Source: Pseudomonadota bacterium (GTDB lineage: Bacteria; Pseudomonadota; Alphaproteobacteria; Acetobacterales; Acetobacteraceae). From it: a stretch of 23,456 nt of DNA. Shown here piece by piece: positions 23,121-23,456 of this stretch. Position 1 is the stretch's first letter; each line of letters starts with the position of its first letter. The position numbers were made by a program, and so were the translations under genes. The stretch covers positions 1-23,456 of the forward strand of contig JAKBAQ010000015.1 in NCBI GenBank assembly GCA_021808985.1, written 5' to 3'. A model generated the notes under the pieces. The model had not been told where the DNA came from and ran no database searches. It saw nothing but the letters and a program-made list of their open reading frames with translations.

Positions 23121-23456
23121 GGGAACAAGAACCTCCGCAAACTTTCCAGCACCTGGGACGGTTTATCGGCATGCAGCCAGTGGCCGGCGCCCTCCAGCGT
23201 CTCCACCGCCGCGTGGGGGAAGAGGCGCATTATGTCCGGCACCGCCGTGTCGGGCACATAGTCAGACGCGCCGCCGCGCAGGAACAGCGCCGGGCCGGCA
23301 TAAGGCGCGGCGCCTTGCGGGGTGTGCCAGGTTAGCAGATTGGGCATTGCCGCGCCGATCTCATCCAGGCCCACGCGCCAGTGCGGGGTGGCGCCGAGGC
23401 TGAGATTGTTGAGCAGGAACGCGCGCAGCGGCGCCGCCTTGACCACCCGCGCCAGC
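23117..23456 (-). CDS. Alpha/beta hydrolase, C-terminal part (runs off the window)
   Basis: About 112 C-terminal residues are visible; the frame stays open to the window edge (LARVVKAAPLRAFLL at the visible start), so the true start lies beyond it. GPALFLRGGASDYVPDTAVP holds the likely catalytic Asp and ETLEGAGHWLHADKPSQV the catalytic His of the fold. This pattern and the final VLESLRRFLF helix resemble YbfF-type esterases. The nucleophile serine is outside the window. The stop overlaps the start of the FAD oxidoreductase gene. The substrate is unknown. Confidence 0.85.
   Translation of the reverse strand, partial: LARVVKAAPLRAFLLNNLSLGATPHWRVGLDEIGAAMPNLLTWHTPQGAAPYAGPALFLRGGASDYVPDTAVPDIMRLFPHAAVETLEGAGHWLHADKPSQVLESLRRFLFP

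Overview
The window is GC-rich, densely coded DNA from an alphaproteobacterium. The gene content (PIG3-type quinone oxidoreductase, a gloB/methyltransferase divergent pair, pstB-phoU-phoB, RNase D beside aspS) and the base composition suggest Rhodospirillales, perhaps Acetobacteraceae. This placement is inference from overall protein character, not from a marker-gene comparison. Most of the window is housekeeping sequence. No tRNA, rRNA, CRISPR array, insertion sequence or phage gene was seen, and no gene-free stretch exceeds 300 bases. The longest non-coding stretch is the 193-base leader at 15072-15264.

Left part (1-5830): a minus-strand run encodes a PIG3-family oxidoreductase, a 159-residue unknown protein and a lipoprotein cut by the window edge. 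Facing away from it are a periplasmic amide/amino-acid binding protein, a CHAP-domain lipoprotein, the lipid II flippase murJ and trpS. Middle part (5918-13802): a perfect palindrome separates trpS from a convergent acetyl-CoA acetyltransferase. Then come a TPR-sulfotransferase and glyoxalase II (minus), a methyltransferase (plus), a small membrane protein and an MFS exporter (minus), then asd and a glutathione S-transferase (plus), ending in a clear intrinsic terminator.

Accessory island (13860-15640): two toxin-antitoxin modules face each other. The plus-strand module is a Phd-like antitoxin with a PIN toxin that appears to lack two of its four acidic catalytic residues. The minus-strand module is an AbrB-like antitoxin with a PemK/MazF toxin. 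Upstream of the second module is an AT-rich block (about 38% GC by hand count over 15121-15290) with four GTAAGG direct repeats about 20 bp apart and several GGA/TCC dyads. It is followed by a leader hairpin that would pair with the antitoxin ribosome binding site. The array runs into the 3' end of a YjbR-like gene and supplies its last residues. This is the most unusual part of the window.

Right part (15626-23456): RNase D (minus) diverges from aspS (plus). A tandem Pho box then precedes pstB-phoU-phoB, the end of a phosphate regulon operon lacking pstSCA and phoR here. An AIM24-family protein follows, then a large hairpin element filling the space before a convergent FAD-dependent oxidoreductase, and finally the C-terminal part of an alpha/beta hydrolase running off the window.
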